Source: Entomospira nematocerorum
GTDB lineage: Bacteria > Spirochaetota > Spirochaetia > WRBN01
Length of the DNA: 64,000 nt
NCBI RefSeq assembly: GCF_028748105.1
Contig: NZ_CP118168.1
Span: 1,302,001-1,366,000 of the forward strand
Direction: 5' to 3'
The notes beneath the pieces are model-generated. The model searched no databases. It worked only from the letters and a program-made list of their open reading frames with translations, and had not been told where the DNA came from. This document shows, piece after piece, positions 7,297-16,613 of the stretch. Each line of letters opens with the position of its first letter. Position 1 is the stretch's first letter. The position numbers and the translations under genes are program-made.

Positions 7297-9543
7297 ATGA
7301 GTATGAGTAATGATCTTCAAATAATTATCAATCGCGCCTATGCCCTTGCTCGCGAAAAAACCCATGAAGTGTTTACTCCAGAGCATTTATTAGTTGTGGC
7401 TTTAGATACAAACTACTCCAAAACTCTGTTAACAAATCTTGGTGTAGACGTTATAAATATAAAGAAAGAGTTGATTGAATATCTTGAGAGTAAAGTTCCT
7501 AAAGGACTGAGTATCTATAGTGAGCCCACGAACTCACCGCAGTTGAATATGCTATTCCACAACCTCTCTATGTATGCCAGTAATAATGGTAAACGTAATG
7601 TTGCCATTAGTGACGTTCTCCTAGCTATGGTCGATCTAGAAAAAAGCTATGTCTCTCTTTCTCTTGGTAAACACGGTGTTGATAAAGAAAGACTACAAGA
7701 GGCGATTAATCAATTTCACAATACAAAAGAGGATGAAGAAACCCCTCAAACACGATCAACAAGCGAGGAAAGTCGTCCACAACTCAAAAACTTCACGACA
7801 GATCTTACCCAAGAGGCACGCGATGGTAAATTAGAGCCTCTTGTTGGTAGACAAAAAGAGTTAGCACAAACCATCACAGCTTTATCACGTCGCATTAAGA
7901 ATAACCCTTTACATATTGGCGACTCGGGTGTTGGAAAAACAGCTATTACTCATGGTTTAGCACAATATATAGTATCTGGTAAAGCTCCAAAAGCTCTTGC
8001 TACTTGTCGACTTTTATCATTGGATCTAGGTTCTCTTGTAGCAGGAACACGCTATCGAGGAGATTTTGAAGAGCGTATGAAATTTGTCATTCGCGAGACA
8101 TCAAAAGGTGGAAATACTATCCTATTTATTGATGAGATTCATACTCTTGTAGGGGCTGGATCAACAACAGGCAGTGCCATGGATGCCTCGAATTTACTCA
8201 AACCAGCACTTGCTGCAGGAAAACTCCGGCTTATCGGCTCAACTACACATGAAGAGTATAAAAAATTTATTGAAAAAGATCGTGCTTTAGCACGACGATT
8301 CCAAAAAATTGACATCAGTGAGCCGAGTGTAGAAGAAAGTTATGCAATCCTCGAGGGAGTGCAATCTCGCTTTGAGGAATTTCACCATGTAACCTATGAC
8401 GCTGATGCTATTAAGGCATGTGTTGATTTGACAGCAAGATATATGCCAGAAAGACATCTCCCAGATAAAGCTATTGATGCCCTTGATGAATCTGGCGCAT
8501 TTTTGAAACTTAATCCTCCCGCCTCCCTTATAGAACTAGAGGAAGTAGATCGGGTTCTAGAAGTTAACAAAGAGCTTGTAAGTAAAATCGTCGCAGAGTG
8601 GACAGGTCTCCCCATTCAAACAATGACAGAGAGTGATGCACAGCGTATTTTAGGACTAGAAGATCGGTTAAAATCTGTCATTTTTGGTCAAGATCAAGCT
8701 ATTCATACCGTTTGCCAGACAGTTAAGCGCTCACGAGCTGGTTTACGTAAATCGGACAAACCGATGGGCTCCTTTCTCTTTGTTGGACCTACTGGTGTGG
8801 GAAAAACAGAGCTTGCTAAAAATTTAGCAGCATTTATTGGAGCAAAATTTCTCCGTTTTGATATGAGTGAGTATCAAGAACAACACACTGCTGCAAGGCT
8901 TATTGGTTCTCCTCCAGGTTATGTTGGATATGATGAGGGAGGACTACTCACCGAAGCAATTAGAAAACATCCTCACGCCGTCTTGTTATTAGATGAAATT
9001 GAAAAGGCTCATAAAGACATTTACAATATTCTCCTCTCAGCCATGGACTATGCAACAATTACTGATAGTCAAGGGCGTAAAGCAGATTTACGTAATGTTA
9101 TTATTATTATGACTGGAAACATTGGAGCCCAAGAAATGGGTAAAGCGAATATTGGCTTTGATAATATGAAGACAGATACCTCTATTCTGAATAAAGCTGT
9201 TGAGCAAACATTCTCTCCTGAATTTCGTAACCGTCTCGATGGTATTATTACCTTCGGTTTCCTAGATCATCATGTTATCAAAAAAATTATTATCAAGGAG
9301 TTATCAGATCTTCAAGATCTTCTAGCAGAACAAAATATCACGATGCATTACAAGCAGTCTGTGTTGAACTATCTTGTTAAAAGTAGCTATACTCATGAAT
9401 TCGGGGCAAGACCCATTGCACGTAAGATTGAAAGTGAAATTAAAGAAATTCTTAGTGAGCGTATTCTCTCTAATGAATTACAAAATAAGACGATTGAGAT
9501 ATTCCTCAAGAAAGATAAAATAACACTTAAGATACTTGCCTAA
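7297..9543 (+). CDS. clpA: ClpA, ATPase subunit of the Clp protease
   Basis: An AAA+ unfoldase of about 748 residues that feeds ClpP. It has an N-terminal double Clp repeat (about 1-145), a first AAA domain with Walker A GDSGVGKT near 208-215 and Walker B LFIDEIH, and a second with GPTGVGKT near 496-503. The ClpP-docking loop is of the IGF type (KANIGFDN). No coiled-coil middle domain is present, so it is ClpA rather than ClpB or ClpC. ATG 7297 follows AAGGTGG at 9 bp. Upstream in-frame codons lie inside clpS and lack a ribosome site. clpP is not in this window. Confidence 0.95.
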   Translation: MSMSNDLQIIINRAYALAREKTHEVFTPEHLLVVALDTNYSKTLLTNLGVDVINIKKELIEYLESKVPKGLSIYSEPTNSPQLNMLFHNLSMYASNNGKRNVAISDVLLAMVDLEKSYVSLSLGKHGVDKERLQEAINQFHNTKEDEETPQTRSTSEESRPQLKNFTTDLTQEARDGKLEPLVGRQKELAQTITALSRRIKNNPLHIGDSGVGKTAITHGLAQYIVSGKAPKALATCRLLSLDLGSLVAGTRYRGDFEERMKFVIRETSKGGNTILFIDEIHTLVGAGSTTGSAMDASNLLKPALAAGKLRLIGSTTHEEYKKFIEKDRALARRFQKIDISEPSVEESYAILEGVQSRFEEFHHVTYDADAIKACVDLTARYMPERHLPDKAIDALDESGAFLKLNPPASLIELEEVDRVLEVNKELVSKIVAEWTGLPIQTMTESDAQRILGLEDRLKSVIFGQDQAIHTVCQTVKRSRAGLRKSDKPMGSFLFVGPTGVGKTELAKNLAAFIGAKFLRFDMSEYQEQHTAARLIGSPPGYVGYDEGGLLTEAIRKHPHAVLLLDEIEKAHKDIYNILLSAMDYATITDSQGRKADLRNVIIIMTGNIGAQEMGKANIGFDNMKTDTSILNKAVEQTFSPEFRNRLDGIITFGFLDHHVIKKIIIKELSDLQDLLAEQNITMHYKQSVLNYLVKSSYTHEFGARPIARKIESEIKEILSERILSNELQNKTIEIFLKKDKITLKILA

Positions 9544-9550
9544 AACCTAC

Positions 9551-10291
9551 ATGAAACTGAAAACCCTCTCCACTTCTGTGCTTGATCCCCACTTTACTAG
9601 AGACATCCAATATCATTATCTCTTTCCGCGTGAGTATAATCCACATTTCGTTGTGGCACAGGGTGGTGATTTTACGGCTGGGCTAATGCTTTCAGCTTAT
9701 GAGCAAGGAGTCTTCCCCTGGGGTAGAGATCCTACTACAAATAACCTATTATGGTGCTACACCTATCCAAGATGTGTTCTCTCTCCTGAGTCTTTATACA
9801 TCAATAAAACAACGCAAAAGCTCATAAAAAAAAAGCCTTATCGCATTGTTCTTAATGATAATTTCAGCACTATCATAGGGTTATGTGCATCAAACACAAG
9901 AAAACATCAAGCTAATCAAACATGGATCGACCCATCATTTATTACCGCATACAGCCAACTATATCACCTAGGTTATGCACACTCTGTTGCTGTTTATGAT
10001 AACGATTCTCTCGTAGGTGGGCTCTATGGCATACTACTTGGATCCATTTTTTTCGGAGAGTCGATGTTTTCACGCCAAGCCAATGCCTCTAAACTCGCAC
10101 TCTTTCACCTAGTTCCCTTTCTCAAAGAAGCCGTAGATCTCCAATTTATAGATTGCCAGCAAACAACCTCTCATTTCCTCCAATGGGGAGCCAAAGAATT
10201 ATCTAGTGAGGAATTTGATAATGCTTTAGCAATGTATACAAATCGTAATCACCCTAAAGTAACATGGAGAGATATTATTTTATGCGAATAA
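9551..10291 (+). CDS. aat: Leucyl/phenylalanyl-tRNA--protein transferase
   Basis: About 246 residues. It transfers Leu or Phe from tRNA to N-terminal Arg or Lys of proteins, creating the primary N-degrons that ClpS reads. Family signatures include QGGDFTAGLMLSAYEQGVFP near the N terminus, the GESMFSR segment, ASKLALFHLV, and DCQQTTSHFLQWGA. ATG 9551 is 7 bp after the clpA stop and has only a weak ribosome site. TTG 9536, overlapping clpA, is an alternative. With clpS and clpA it makes a self-contained N-degron operon. Confidence 0.9.
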   Translation: MKLKTLSTSVLDPHFTRDIQYHYLFPREYNPHFVVAQGGDFTAGLMLSAYEQGVFPWGRDPTTNNLLWCYTYPRCVLSPESLYINKTTQKLIKKKPYRIVLNDNFSTIIGLCASNTRKHQANQTWIDPSFITAYSQLYHLGYAHSVAVYDNDSLVGGLYGILLGSIFFGESMFSRQANASKLALFHLVPFLKEAVDLQFIDCQQTTSHFLQWGAKELSSEEFDNALAMYTNRNHPKVTWRDIILCE

Positions 10292-11289
10292 ACACTATTC
10301 TCATCCTCTCTATTCTTATGGGTATGATTATGTCCACTAAGGTTCATGCCCAAATAGCTAATACAGAAAATCAAATCGTAGAAGAATTTCTACAAAATAT
10401 TTCTCAACTCACAACAGAAGAACAAATTCAAGCAATATTCCTCCGTGCCAATCAAGCCCTTCTCGATGAGGAATATACACTAGCTATCGCTTTTGCAAAA
10501 AAAGCAAAATCCCTAGCTCCGCAAAATAATCAAGTGGTGGCAAACGCTAATTCAATTATTCGAATTGCTCAATCCTATTTAGATCAACCTCAAAATGAAA
10601 CAAGAGTTAACTGGTCTACGGAAAATAATATTCGTGATCGTAACCGCTATTTGCTACTTGCAGGATTGACACTAGATAATTTTACTTTAAACTGGGAAGA
10701 TAACCCTCGCTACTCTCGTGCCGGACTTGGCATTAACATAGAAGCTTTCTTGCCCTATCTTTCACGACAATTTGGCTTTGCACTACAATACTCATCACAA
10801 TTCATCAACTTCGCACGGCCTAAATTAAGTGATGACTTCATTATATCACGTTATAATGCATTTTTTATTTGGCGGCTCAATTGGCGCATACCTGCACTAG
10901 AGATTACGACAACCGTTGCACTAAAATTAGGTATTTCTGGACTATATATGATGACACAGACTAATTTTATTGAGGGATTGGCAAAAATTCCTGAGTCATA
11001 TATTCTTCCCAAATTTGAAATCACACTACAAGATGCACTTCTTGCTCGTTTTATTCCCAATTCTTTTACGAAAAATTTACTTATTAATCTTACTCTAGGC
11101 TTAGAGTGGCTACCTATACATAAAACCAAGGAATCTATTGCTTTTGAAATCAGTACTGGGATTTTTTATGCTGTGGGAGCTTTTAGTATAGGACCCTCAT
11201 ATCAATTTCGCTATCACCGTCTAATCCGCCAGAATCAAAATCTTCTTCATCATCGTTGGTCCCTACAATTTACTTATACTCTTCTGTAA
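10282..11289 (+). CDS. Exported protein with TPR-like N terminus and beta-rich C terminus
   Basis: A 335-residue secreted protein I cannot assign to a named family. The signal peptide (LILSILMGMIMSTKVHAQ) is followed by a TPR-like helical pair at about 35-90 (AIFLRANQALLDEEYTLAIA). A long part rich in beta strands with aromatic ends (YLLLAGLTLDNFTLNW, WSLQFTYTLL) suggests an outer-membrane or peripheral barrel. ATG 10282 sits 10 bp after GGAGAG, and an ATG at 10264 lacks a ribosome site. It overlaps the end of aat by 10 bp and the convergent GH57 gene by 20 bp. Confidence 0.55.
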   Translation: MRINTILILSILMGMIMSTKVHAQIANTENQIVEEFLQNISQLTTEEQIQAIFLRANQALLDEEYTLAIAFAKKAKSLAPQNNQVVANANSIIRIAQSYLDQPQNETRVNWSTENNIRDRNRYLLLAGLTLDNFTLNWEDNPRYSRAGLGINIEAFLPYLSRQFGFALQYSSQFINFARPKLSDDFIISRYNAFFIWRLNWRIPALEITTTVALKLGISGLYMMTQTNFIEGLAKIPESYILPKFEITLQDALLARFIPNSFTKNLLINLTLGLEWLPIHKTKESIAFEISTGIFYAVGAFSIGPSYQFRYHRLIRQNQNLLHHRWSLQFTYTLL

Positions 11290-13084
11290 TTTTACTAATG
11301 CGCATCTTAATAGAGAGAGAGGCCTCACTTGATGGCATAAGATCTATCGGCATCAATAATAATAATGCAATACCCTGATGATGCTTTCCCAACTCTAGAC
11401 ATTCACCGTAGACATCTTTTTTCCAAATCGTCACTAACTCTGAAACCTCAAAATGAATATATATCTGGTGAGAGAGTAAATGTAAAGAAAACGATTGTGT
11501 CTGCAATGATGTATTAGAAAGTAAAATTTCTTTATCTACAACCAAGTGGGTATCCTCAGCAAGTGATAAGTTAAATTCAACTCCAAATTGACGATGAATA
11601 TACCCCAAAGCTTGATTGGATAAAAGATATCGTACTTCCAAGCTAGATGGATGAAATCGATATTCCTTCTGTAGGAGTAAGAGGGTCTCATCAAAATTAC
11701 GTTCAATGCTGTAGCGGACGACTTTGCTACCTAACTTCCAATCAACTAAATCATAAATTTGCTGTGCAAATTGCCCTTCTTCATGATCAGCTAGATTATT
11801 ACTCCAATGTTCATAACAAAATGAAGAATCAAAGAAAAAATCATGGAAAGCTCTTGAATAGCCTGCCATATGATCATTGACGAAAACATTCAAAAGTGAC
11901 AACCCTGCCGGAAAGTAATCAAACGTGAATAGTGTAGCTCCTCTTGCATGTACAAACGCATTACTAACACGACTCTGGTATAATGCTTCATCCATGCCAT
12001 CCATATCAAAATCTGCACGAATAAGTCCATAATTGATAGCATCGGCCTCACGGACTATCATGTCAGCTTGCAAAAGATGATCCATAATAATTGCTCGAGC
12101 ATTTGCATTAAAAAATCCGCCAAAACGACTTTGCCAATATAACTGATAATTTTGTGCGCGTAATACAGAATGAATCGCCGCATGCTTGCGACTCTTATCA
12201 CGTTTGATTTGGCGAACACTCAATGCTGTATAAATATTTTTTGCATGAAAGAGCTGTAAAGAAAAATGCTTAAAAATTTCATTACGATAAAACTGCGTAT
12301 GAGAATTAAAAACTGCTCCAGATGATGCAGGAAGATAAACTCTAGGGAGTGCCTTTATTCCATTTTTACTCTTTAGCATAATACGTGATGGAAGAGTAAA
12401 TATCACGCCTCGAGATTGTAATCCATTGAGAATTTTCTCCAAAGCATTAACATCACTTGCATCACTTACAAGACTCAATAACCCATCACCCTCACATGGA
12501 AGTTGCATAATATGATCGATTTCAGCCTCAATGTCACCATCAAGTTTTAGACGATAAAAAGGAAAAATTGATAACACTTTTCCCATCTCTTCTGTTAAAA
12601 AAAGTTCTCCTGGATTGTAAATACCACTTGCTATGAATCGACTTCTATCAACAAATGTATAGTGTAAATCACCAGTCTTCAAGCTATGAGCTAAAGAGGG
12701 TTCCCAGATGTCACCATTAAGATAAGCTCCATGTGGTTTTTTCCCAAAATGTGTCCGTAACGCTAACGCCATCTCTACCATTTGAGCTGTTCTATCTTGT
12801 GTTGATAGCAATGGAATAAAGGCAGGATAATAAGAGCCTCCTAAAATCTCCATCTGTTTACGACTTACTAACTCATGCATGGCCGATAGTGCTTCTGGAT
12901 GGTATACCTGTAACCACTGAAGTGTTTCTCCACATAAATAATGAGTAAAGACCCACTCTTGTCTCGCATAAAAGAGACGAATAAATGGCCTCAATTCAGT
13001 TTCATAGAGTTCGTTAAGCCTATTTTCATGAACACCAATAGCTAGCTCATGATGTATCGTTAAAATAATTTGTCTAACAGCCAT
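11270..13084 (-). CDS. GH57-family protein lacking the usual catalytic glutamate
   Basis: A 604-residue protein resembling GH57 4-alpha-glucanotransferases/amylases. The N-terminal barrel has HHELAIGVHENRLNELYE, RPFIRLFYARQEWVFTHYLCG in two parts, and a long C-terminal beta-rich region like the GH57 accessory domains. The segment that normally carries the nucleophile (consensus L-T-E-R-x-W-x-P) reads YLNGDIWEP at 121-129, so Gly replaces Glu. The usual acidic motif (DDGEKFG) is also not recognisable. It may be a pseudoenzyme, a glucan-binding protein or a divergent enzyme. It starts 9 bp after rnfB and is probably the last gene of that operon. Confidence 0.6.
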   Translation of the reverse strand: MAVRQIILTIHHELAIGVHENRLNELYETELRPFIRLFYARQEWVFTHYLCGETLQWLQVYHPEALSAMHELVSRKQMEILGGSYYPAFIPLLSTQDRTAQMVEMALALRTHFGKKPHGAYLNGDIWEPSLAHSLKTGDLHYTFVDRSRFIASGIYNPGELFLTEEMGKVLSIFPFYRLKLDGDIEAEIDHIMQLPCEGDGLLSLVSDASDVNALEKILNGLQSRGVIFTLPSRIMLKSKNGIKALPRVYLPASSGAVFNSHTQFYRNEIFKHFSLQLFHAKNIYTALSVRQIKRDKSRKHAAIHSVLRAQNYQLYWQSRFGGFFNANARAIIMDHLLQADMIVREADAINYGLIRADFDMDGMDEALYQSRVSNAFVHARGATLFTFDYFPAGLSLLNVFVNDHMAGYSRAFHDFFFDSSFCYEHWSNNLADHEEGQFAQQIYDLVDWKLGSKVVRYSIERNFDETLLLLQKEYRFHPSSLEVRYLLSNQALGYIHRQFGVEFNLSLAEDTHLVVDKEILLSNTSLQTQSFSLHLLSHQIYIHFEVSELVTIWKKDVYGECLELGKHHQGIALLLLMPIDLMPSSEASLSIKMRISKITEEYK

Positions 13085-13093
13085 TCATCTTCT

Positions 13094-13963
13094 CTACTCT
13101 ATATCTTTGATAAGTTTCTGATCTAGATCGTCCGAATTCGATTGTCCTATGTTAGTAAGAACCCCCGTTGGACAAGCCTGAACAATACGATTTACATCAC
13201 TAGAACGTAGTAATCCCCCTGAAAGTCGCTTTGCTAAATGTCCTTCAACCTGAAAACAATGTTCATTTGTAACACGTTGACACATTTCACAAGCCGTACA
13301 TCCTCCCGTTGAACAGCGAATAGCTTTCAACTCTGATGTATCATCAGAACTACAAGCAACCTGAACATGCGTATCTCTTTTGACCAAGTGAATGACTTGT
13401 TTTGGACAACGTCCTACACAGATACCACAGCCAATACATCGTTCCGCATTGATAGACACCTTCCCAGATGTATCTCGATAAATGGCATCAACTGGACACC
13501 ACTTTATACAGTCACCTAGCCCAACACAACTTTCATGACACTCGTTATCGTTACCACTAAGCTCTACAACAGATGCACAAGTTTTATGTGCATGAGCAAT
13601 AACTTTAAGACGCTTAGGTAATCGACCACTCGATTCATGACAGGCAATATACGCAACATACTCACTTAGAATAGAAACCCTATTTTTAGCATGATATCCT
13701 AGTAAATTTCTTGTATGCTGGTGCTCTTTTTGTGTCATAAGTCGACACTTTTCCACAATGGGTTCTTCATCCATCGCAAGAGCACGTGCAAATTCTTCAC
13801 AAGAGCTATAGCCACACTGCCGACAATCATCCTGAGGAAGTGTATCATAAATCATTCGAATTTTTGATACCCCTTCACTATACCTTCCACGAAATAAAAA
13901 AATAAATATCGCCGTTAATAGTAAAAATATTCCAGATAAAATCAATACAGGAATAATCATCAA
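13094..13963 (-). CDS. rnfB: RnfB-like ferredoxin subunit
   Basis: A 289-residue subunit of an Rnf-type ion-translocating complex. One N-terminal transmembrane anchor (residues 3-25) is followed by the RnfB Fe-S domain (DDCRQCGYSSC, with VEKC after it). Two ferredoxin-type clusters follow (CVGLGDCIKWCP and CIGCGICVGRCP), with more cysteines in CSTGGCTACEMC. All cluster ligands look intact, in contrast to the membrane subunits of this operon. It is the sixth rnf gene, with a 36-bp gap after rnfA. The conserved Cys pattern argues for real electron transfer. Confidence 0.85.
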   Translation of the reverse strand: MMIIPVLILSGIFLLLTAIFIFLFRGRYSEGVSKIRMIYDTLPQDDCRQCGYSSCEEFARALAMDEEPIVEKCRLMTQKEHQHTRNLLGYHAKNRVSILSEYVAYIACHESSGRLPKRLKVIAHAHKTCASVVELSGNDNECHESCVGLGDCIKWCPVDAIYRDTSGKVSINAERCIGCGICVGRCPKQVIHLVKRDTHVQVACSSDDTSELKAIRCSTGGCTACEMCQRVTNEHCFQVEGHLAKRLSGGLLRSSDVNRIVQACPTGVLTNIGQSNSDDLDQKLIKDIE

Positions 13964-13999
13964 CGCTCCCTCCCAACAGTTACATCCATATCAATATTA

Positions 14000-14569
14000 T
14001 TAAAGTAAAAATACGGATAATATCACATAGAAAATAATTGCACTAAAAAATATCTTTGTTCGTCCGCTTAATCCGATACCGATGGGAGTTAAACTAAATT
14101 TTTCCTTATATGCCACACTCACAATAGCTGCAATCCATACCGCAAAAAGCGAAATCCATGCATGACCAAATGCATAATGCCATGATAGCATCTCTTTCAC
14201 ATCAAGTAAAAACAGCGAACTAAAAATACTTCCAATAAGATAAATGTAACTAAGAAAATCCTCTGGCATATCATAACGCTTAATAGGAATACTTTTATTT
14301 AAGAAAAAAAATAATCCCATAGCAACGGATACTTGAATAAAAAACAGTAAAACACGTAAACTTATCGGGAAATAGCGACTCAAAAAAACCATAAAAATTG
14401 CACACATCATGACACCAATCGCCCACAGTAATCCTGGAATAATTAATCGCCTATAATGTGCCCGTCCATGAATAAGAAAAGAGTGCCCCAACAACATAAA
14501 TAGTAAATAACTTAAAATAAATGTATAGATTCCATTAAATTGAAAGCTCACTCTTACTCTCCTCTCCAA
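14000..14569 (-). CDS. rnfA: RnfA-like membrane subunit lacking Fe-S cysteines
   Basis: A 189-residue integral membrane protein with about six hydrophobic helices, placed where rnfA sits in rnf operons. In normal RnfA the motifs GLCPF and TNC supply two cysteines to an intramembrane [2Fe-2S] cluster shared with RnfE. Here the matching places read LLGHSFL (27-33) and IFSSLFL (115-121), so both are lost. The single Cys in the protein (position 56) is elsewhere. The overall fold and position remain RnfA-like. It overlaps rnfE by 16 bp. Confidence 0.65.
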   Translation of the reverse strand: MERRVRVSFQFNGIYTFILSYLLFMLLGHSFLIHGRAHYRRLIIPGLLWAIGVMMCAIFMVFLSRYFPISLRVLLFFIQVSVAMGLFFFLNKSIPIKRYDMPEDFLSYIYLIGSIFSSLFLLDVKEMLSWHYAFGHAWISLFAVWIAAIVSVAYKEKFSLTPIGIGLSGRTKIFFSAIIFYVILSVFLL

Positions 14570-15141
14570 GTAGATATCAGGGCAATAACACTATCTATTC
14601 CCAAAACCCAAAATCCAATGATAAAAAGACGTCCAGTTGGAGCGTGCCAAAACCTCCAGCTTTCAACACCTACAATACCTAAGTCATGAAGGATACTCAT
14701 ACTCCAAAGTAGTGTATAGCGTGTTAGCGTAAATAGCAATAACACTATTAAAGAGGTGAATACAATCCGACCTGGACTTAGAGACAACTCACGTGACTCA
14801 TAGACGTTCTCAATTCTTGCAATTAAGACACTCAATAGTAGGAAAAGTGGAATTCCTTGAATATCATTATCGATATCAAGATAAAAGACTCTCCCTATAA
14901 CAAGATATATGGTCATGACAGCTAATCCACAGAGTACAACCATAGCAATACTAACATCACGCTTTAAGTGGATACGATCAAGATGATAAAACGCTCGTGG
15001 AAGAGCTATTATGGTCAATAAACTCCAGCATAAAATAAATATCCATCCACCAAAAGCAAGATGAGCAGGAATCAGTAATGCGTATAAAAACAATAAAAGT
15101 GATAGAGAATAACTATCAAGAATTGTCTGACGTTGCTTCAT
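14554..15141 (-). CDS. rnfE: RnfE-like membrane subunit lacking Fe-S cysteines
   Basis: A 195-residue membrane protein with about six helices, between rnfG and rnfA. Canonical RnfE has GLCPLLAVT and IPLIVTNC. Here the first place reads ALLIPAHLAF (21-30) and the second IPLFLLLSVLIARIEN (96-111), so both cluster cysteines are replaced. Two unrelated cysteines (37 and 70) do not fit the motif. IPL and the later ARIEN still align with the IPL and GRAE parts of the family, which supports the identification. It directly follows rnfG without a gap. Confidence 0.6.
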   Translation of the reverse strand: MKQRQTILDSYSLSLLLFLYALLIPAHLAFGGWIFILCWSLLTIIALPRAFYHLDRIHLKRDVSIAMVVLCGLAVMTIYLVIGRVFYLDIDNDIQGIPLFLLLSVLIARIENVYESRELSLSPGRIVFTSLIVLLLFTLTRYTLLWSMSILHDLGIVGVESWRFWHAPTGRLFIIGFWVLGIDSVIALISTWRGE

Positions 15142-15696
15142 CTATAGAGCCTCTCTCATTTCGTTGATAATAAAATTTTCACCATGACGTAATGCTATTT
15201 TAATGGGTTCATATTGGTTACCATCAAAAAACTCTGCTGTCTTCATATGTAATTTCCCTAGCATTTTTTGATCAAAATTCCGCTTTAATAATAGCGATCG
15301 TTGCATCACTGTATCATCTATCAACATAAATGCTTGCAGTTCACCTCTCAAATTATATTTAGCGACAATTTTGATGGGAATTCCATACTGCTCAACGTAC
15401 AATACAAGTAATATCATATACTCTTCTATAAGCTCCTCTTGCTCACTACTGACAGAGGCATATTGACTAGCAAGAACCTCCCTCCTAACTAAGAGCGCCC
15501 TTTTAATGATTGTATCAACATTGAGCTGATGCTCAACATAGGAACCATCTGGAATCAAATAATTAATTAGCGTAGCATTATATGCATGTTGGCGTTTTTC
15601 ATATGGAAAATGTGTAATGATCGTCAAAATCAATAAAAAAAAAGTAAGACTAATAAATGTAATTGCATAAATTCGCGTACTCCGATCAATTTGCAC
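15142..15696 (-). CDS. rnfG: RnfG-like subunit without flavinylation motif
   Basis: A 184-residue protein with one N-terminal transmembrane helix (IYAITFISLTFFLLILTI) and an extracytoplasmic domain. By position and size it is RnfG. RnfG normally ends with an S/T-G-A-T motif whose Thr carries covalent FMN. The corresponding C-terminal stretch here (IALRHGENFIINEMREAL) has no such motif. The start is GTG 15696 after GGAGG at 8 bp. The rest of the domain is highly divergent, so this call leans on gene order. Confidence 0.55.
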   Translation of the reverse strand: MQIDRSTRIYAITFISLTFFLLILTIITHFPYEKRQHAYNATLINYLIPDGSYVEHQLNVDTIIKRALLVRREVLASQYASVSSEQEELIEEYMILLVLYVEQYGIPIKIVAKYNLRGELQAFMLIDDTVMQRSLLLKRNFDQKMLGKLHMKTAEFFDGNQYEPIKIALRHGENFIINEMREAL

Positions 15697-15697
15697 C

Positions 15698-16612
15698 TTA
15701 TTTTCCTCCTATTCGCATCTTAGAAAAACTTCTTCCTTGTGTATACCGATCAATTATGGGAACCAGTATGTCTCCTAATAAGACAGCTATAGGTACCAAT
15801 AAAAGCGTATATCCACCCTGTTTCTGTAGGATTCCTAAAAGAAGGGCAACTGCAATCCCTTTAATAATCCCTCCAATAAAAGTACTTGGTAGACACGAGG
15901 GATTATTGATGATATATACTGCTATCAATAAATTCATTGGTGTAACTACTCCAATAACGCTTTCATACCAGTAATCAAATCCTAAAAAAAAGTAAGAAAA
16001 AATGCCATAGCTTATGAGATATGAGATTGTCACTTCCCAACGTAAAATTCCAGTTAAACCAAGTATCAAAAGGGAGGCTAGTATGATAATACTGCTATAA
16101 GCACCCAAGCTCCACAATTGATATCCAGCTAACTCATTAATACTCTGCTCAGGAGTAAAGACTATGCCACTCCATACAGACATATCTCCGGCCCGCAGAG
16201 GCTCTATTTGCAGTGGCCATACAAGAAGACCAATCAAAAGAGCAAACATGGCAGGGTTGATATAATTTAATCCTAAGCCCCCAAGCATCCACTTTGCAAC
16301 AATGATAGCAAAAAAGGTTAACTGACTAATAATAACAAGATCTACATTTAATGGTGTGATGAAAGCTAAAATGACCCCTGTAAGAAGTGCCGATCCATCT
16401 AGCAATGTCCATTTACGATAAAAAGCATTCATTAATAGCTCCCATCCTAGACTAAAAGCAACAAACACTAGTAGATGATGAAATACTAACCCTCCATGTA
16501 TTAAATAAGAAGAAATAACATGAGGCATCAATGTAAGAGCCACAATAAACATGAGTAGCCAAGTACGTCGCCATGTTCTTATATATGGGGCAATAGATAG
16601 TGTCTGTATCAT
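15698..16612 (-). CDS. rnfD: RnfD-like membrane subunit
   Basis: A 304-residue polytopic protein with RnfD features: a TLLDGSALLTGVILAFITPL helix, INPAMFALLIGLLVWPLQI, and a C-terminal VPIAVLLGDILVPIID segment. In RnfD an S/T-G-A-T Thr carries covalent FMN after the NPA helix. Here that place reads VWSGIVFTPEQ, so the motif is altered and FMN attachment is doubtful. It starts 1 bp after rnfC and ends 1 bp before rnfG, so it is tightly coupled. Confidence 0.8.
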   Translation of the reverse strand: MIQTLSIAPYIRTWRRTWLLMFIVALTLMPHVISSYLIHGGLVFHHLLVFVAFSLGWELLMNAFYRKWTLLDGSALLTGVILAFITPLNVDLVIISQLTFFAIIVAKWMLGGLGLNYINPAMFALLIGLLVWPLQIEPLRAGDMSVWSGIVFTPEQSINELAGYQLWSLGAYSSIIILASLLILGLTGILRWEVTISYLISYGIFSYFFLGFDYWYESVIGVVTPMNLLIAVYIINNPSCLPSTFIGGIIKGIAVALLLGILQKQGGYTLLLVPIAVLLGDILVPIIDRYTQGRSFSKMRIGGK

Positions 16613-16613
16613 C

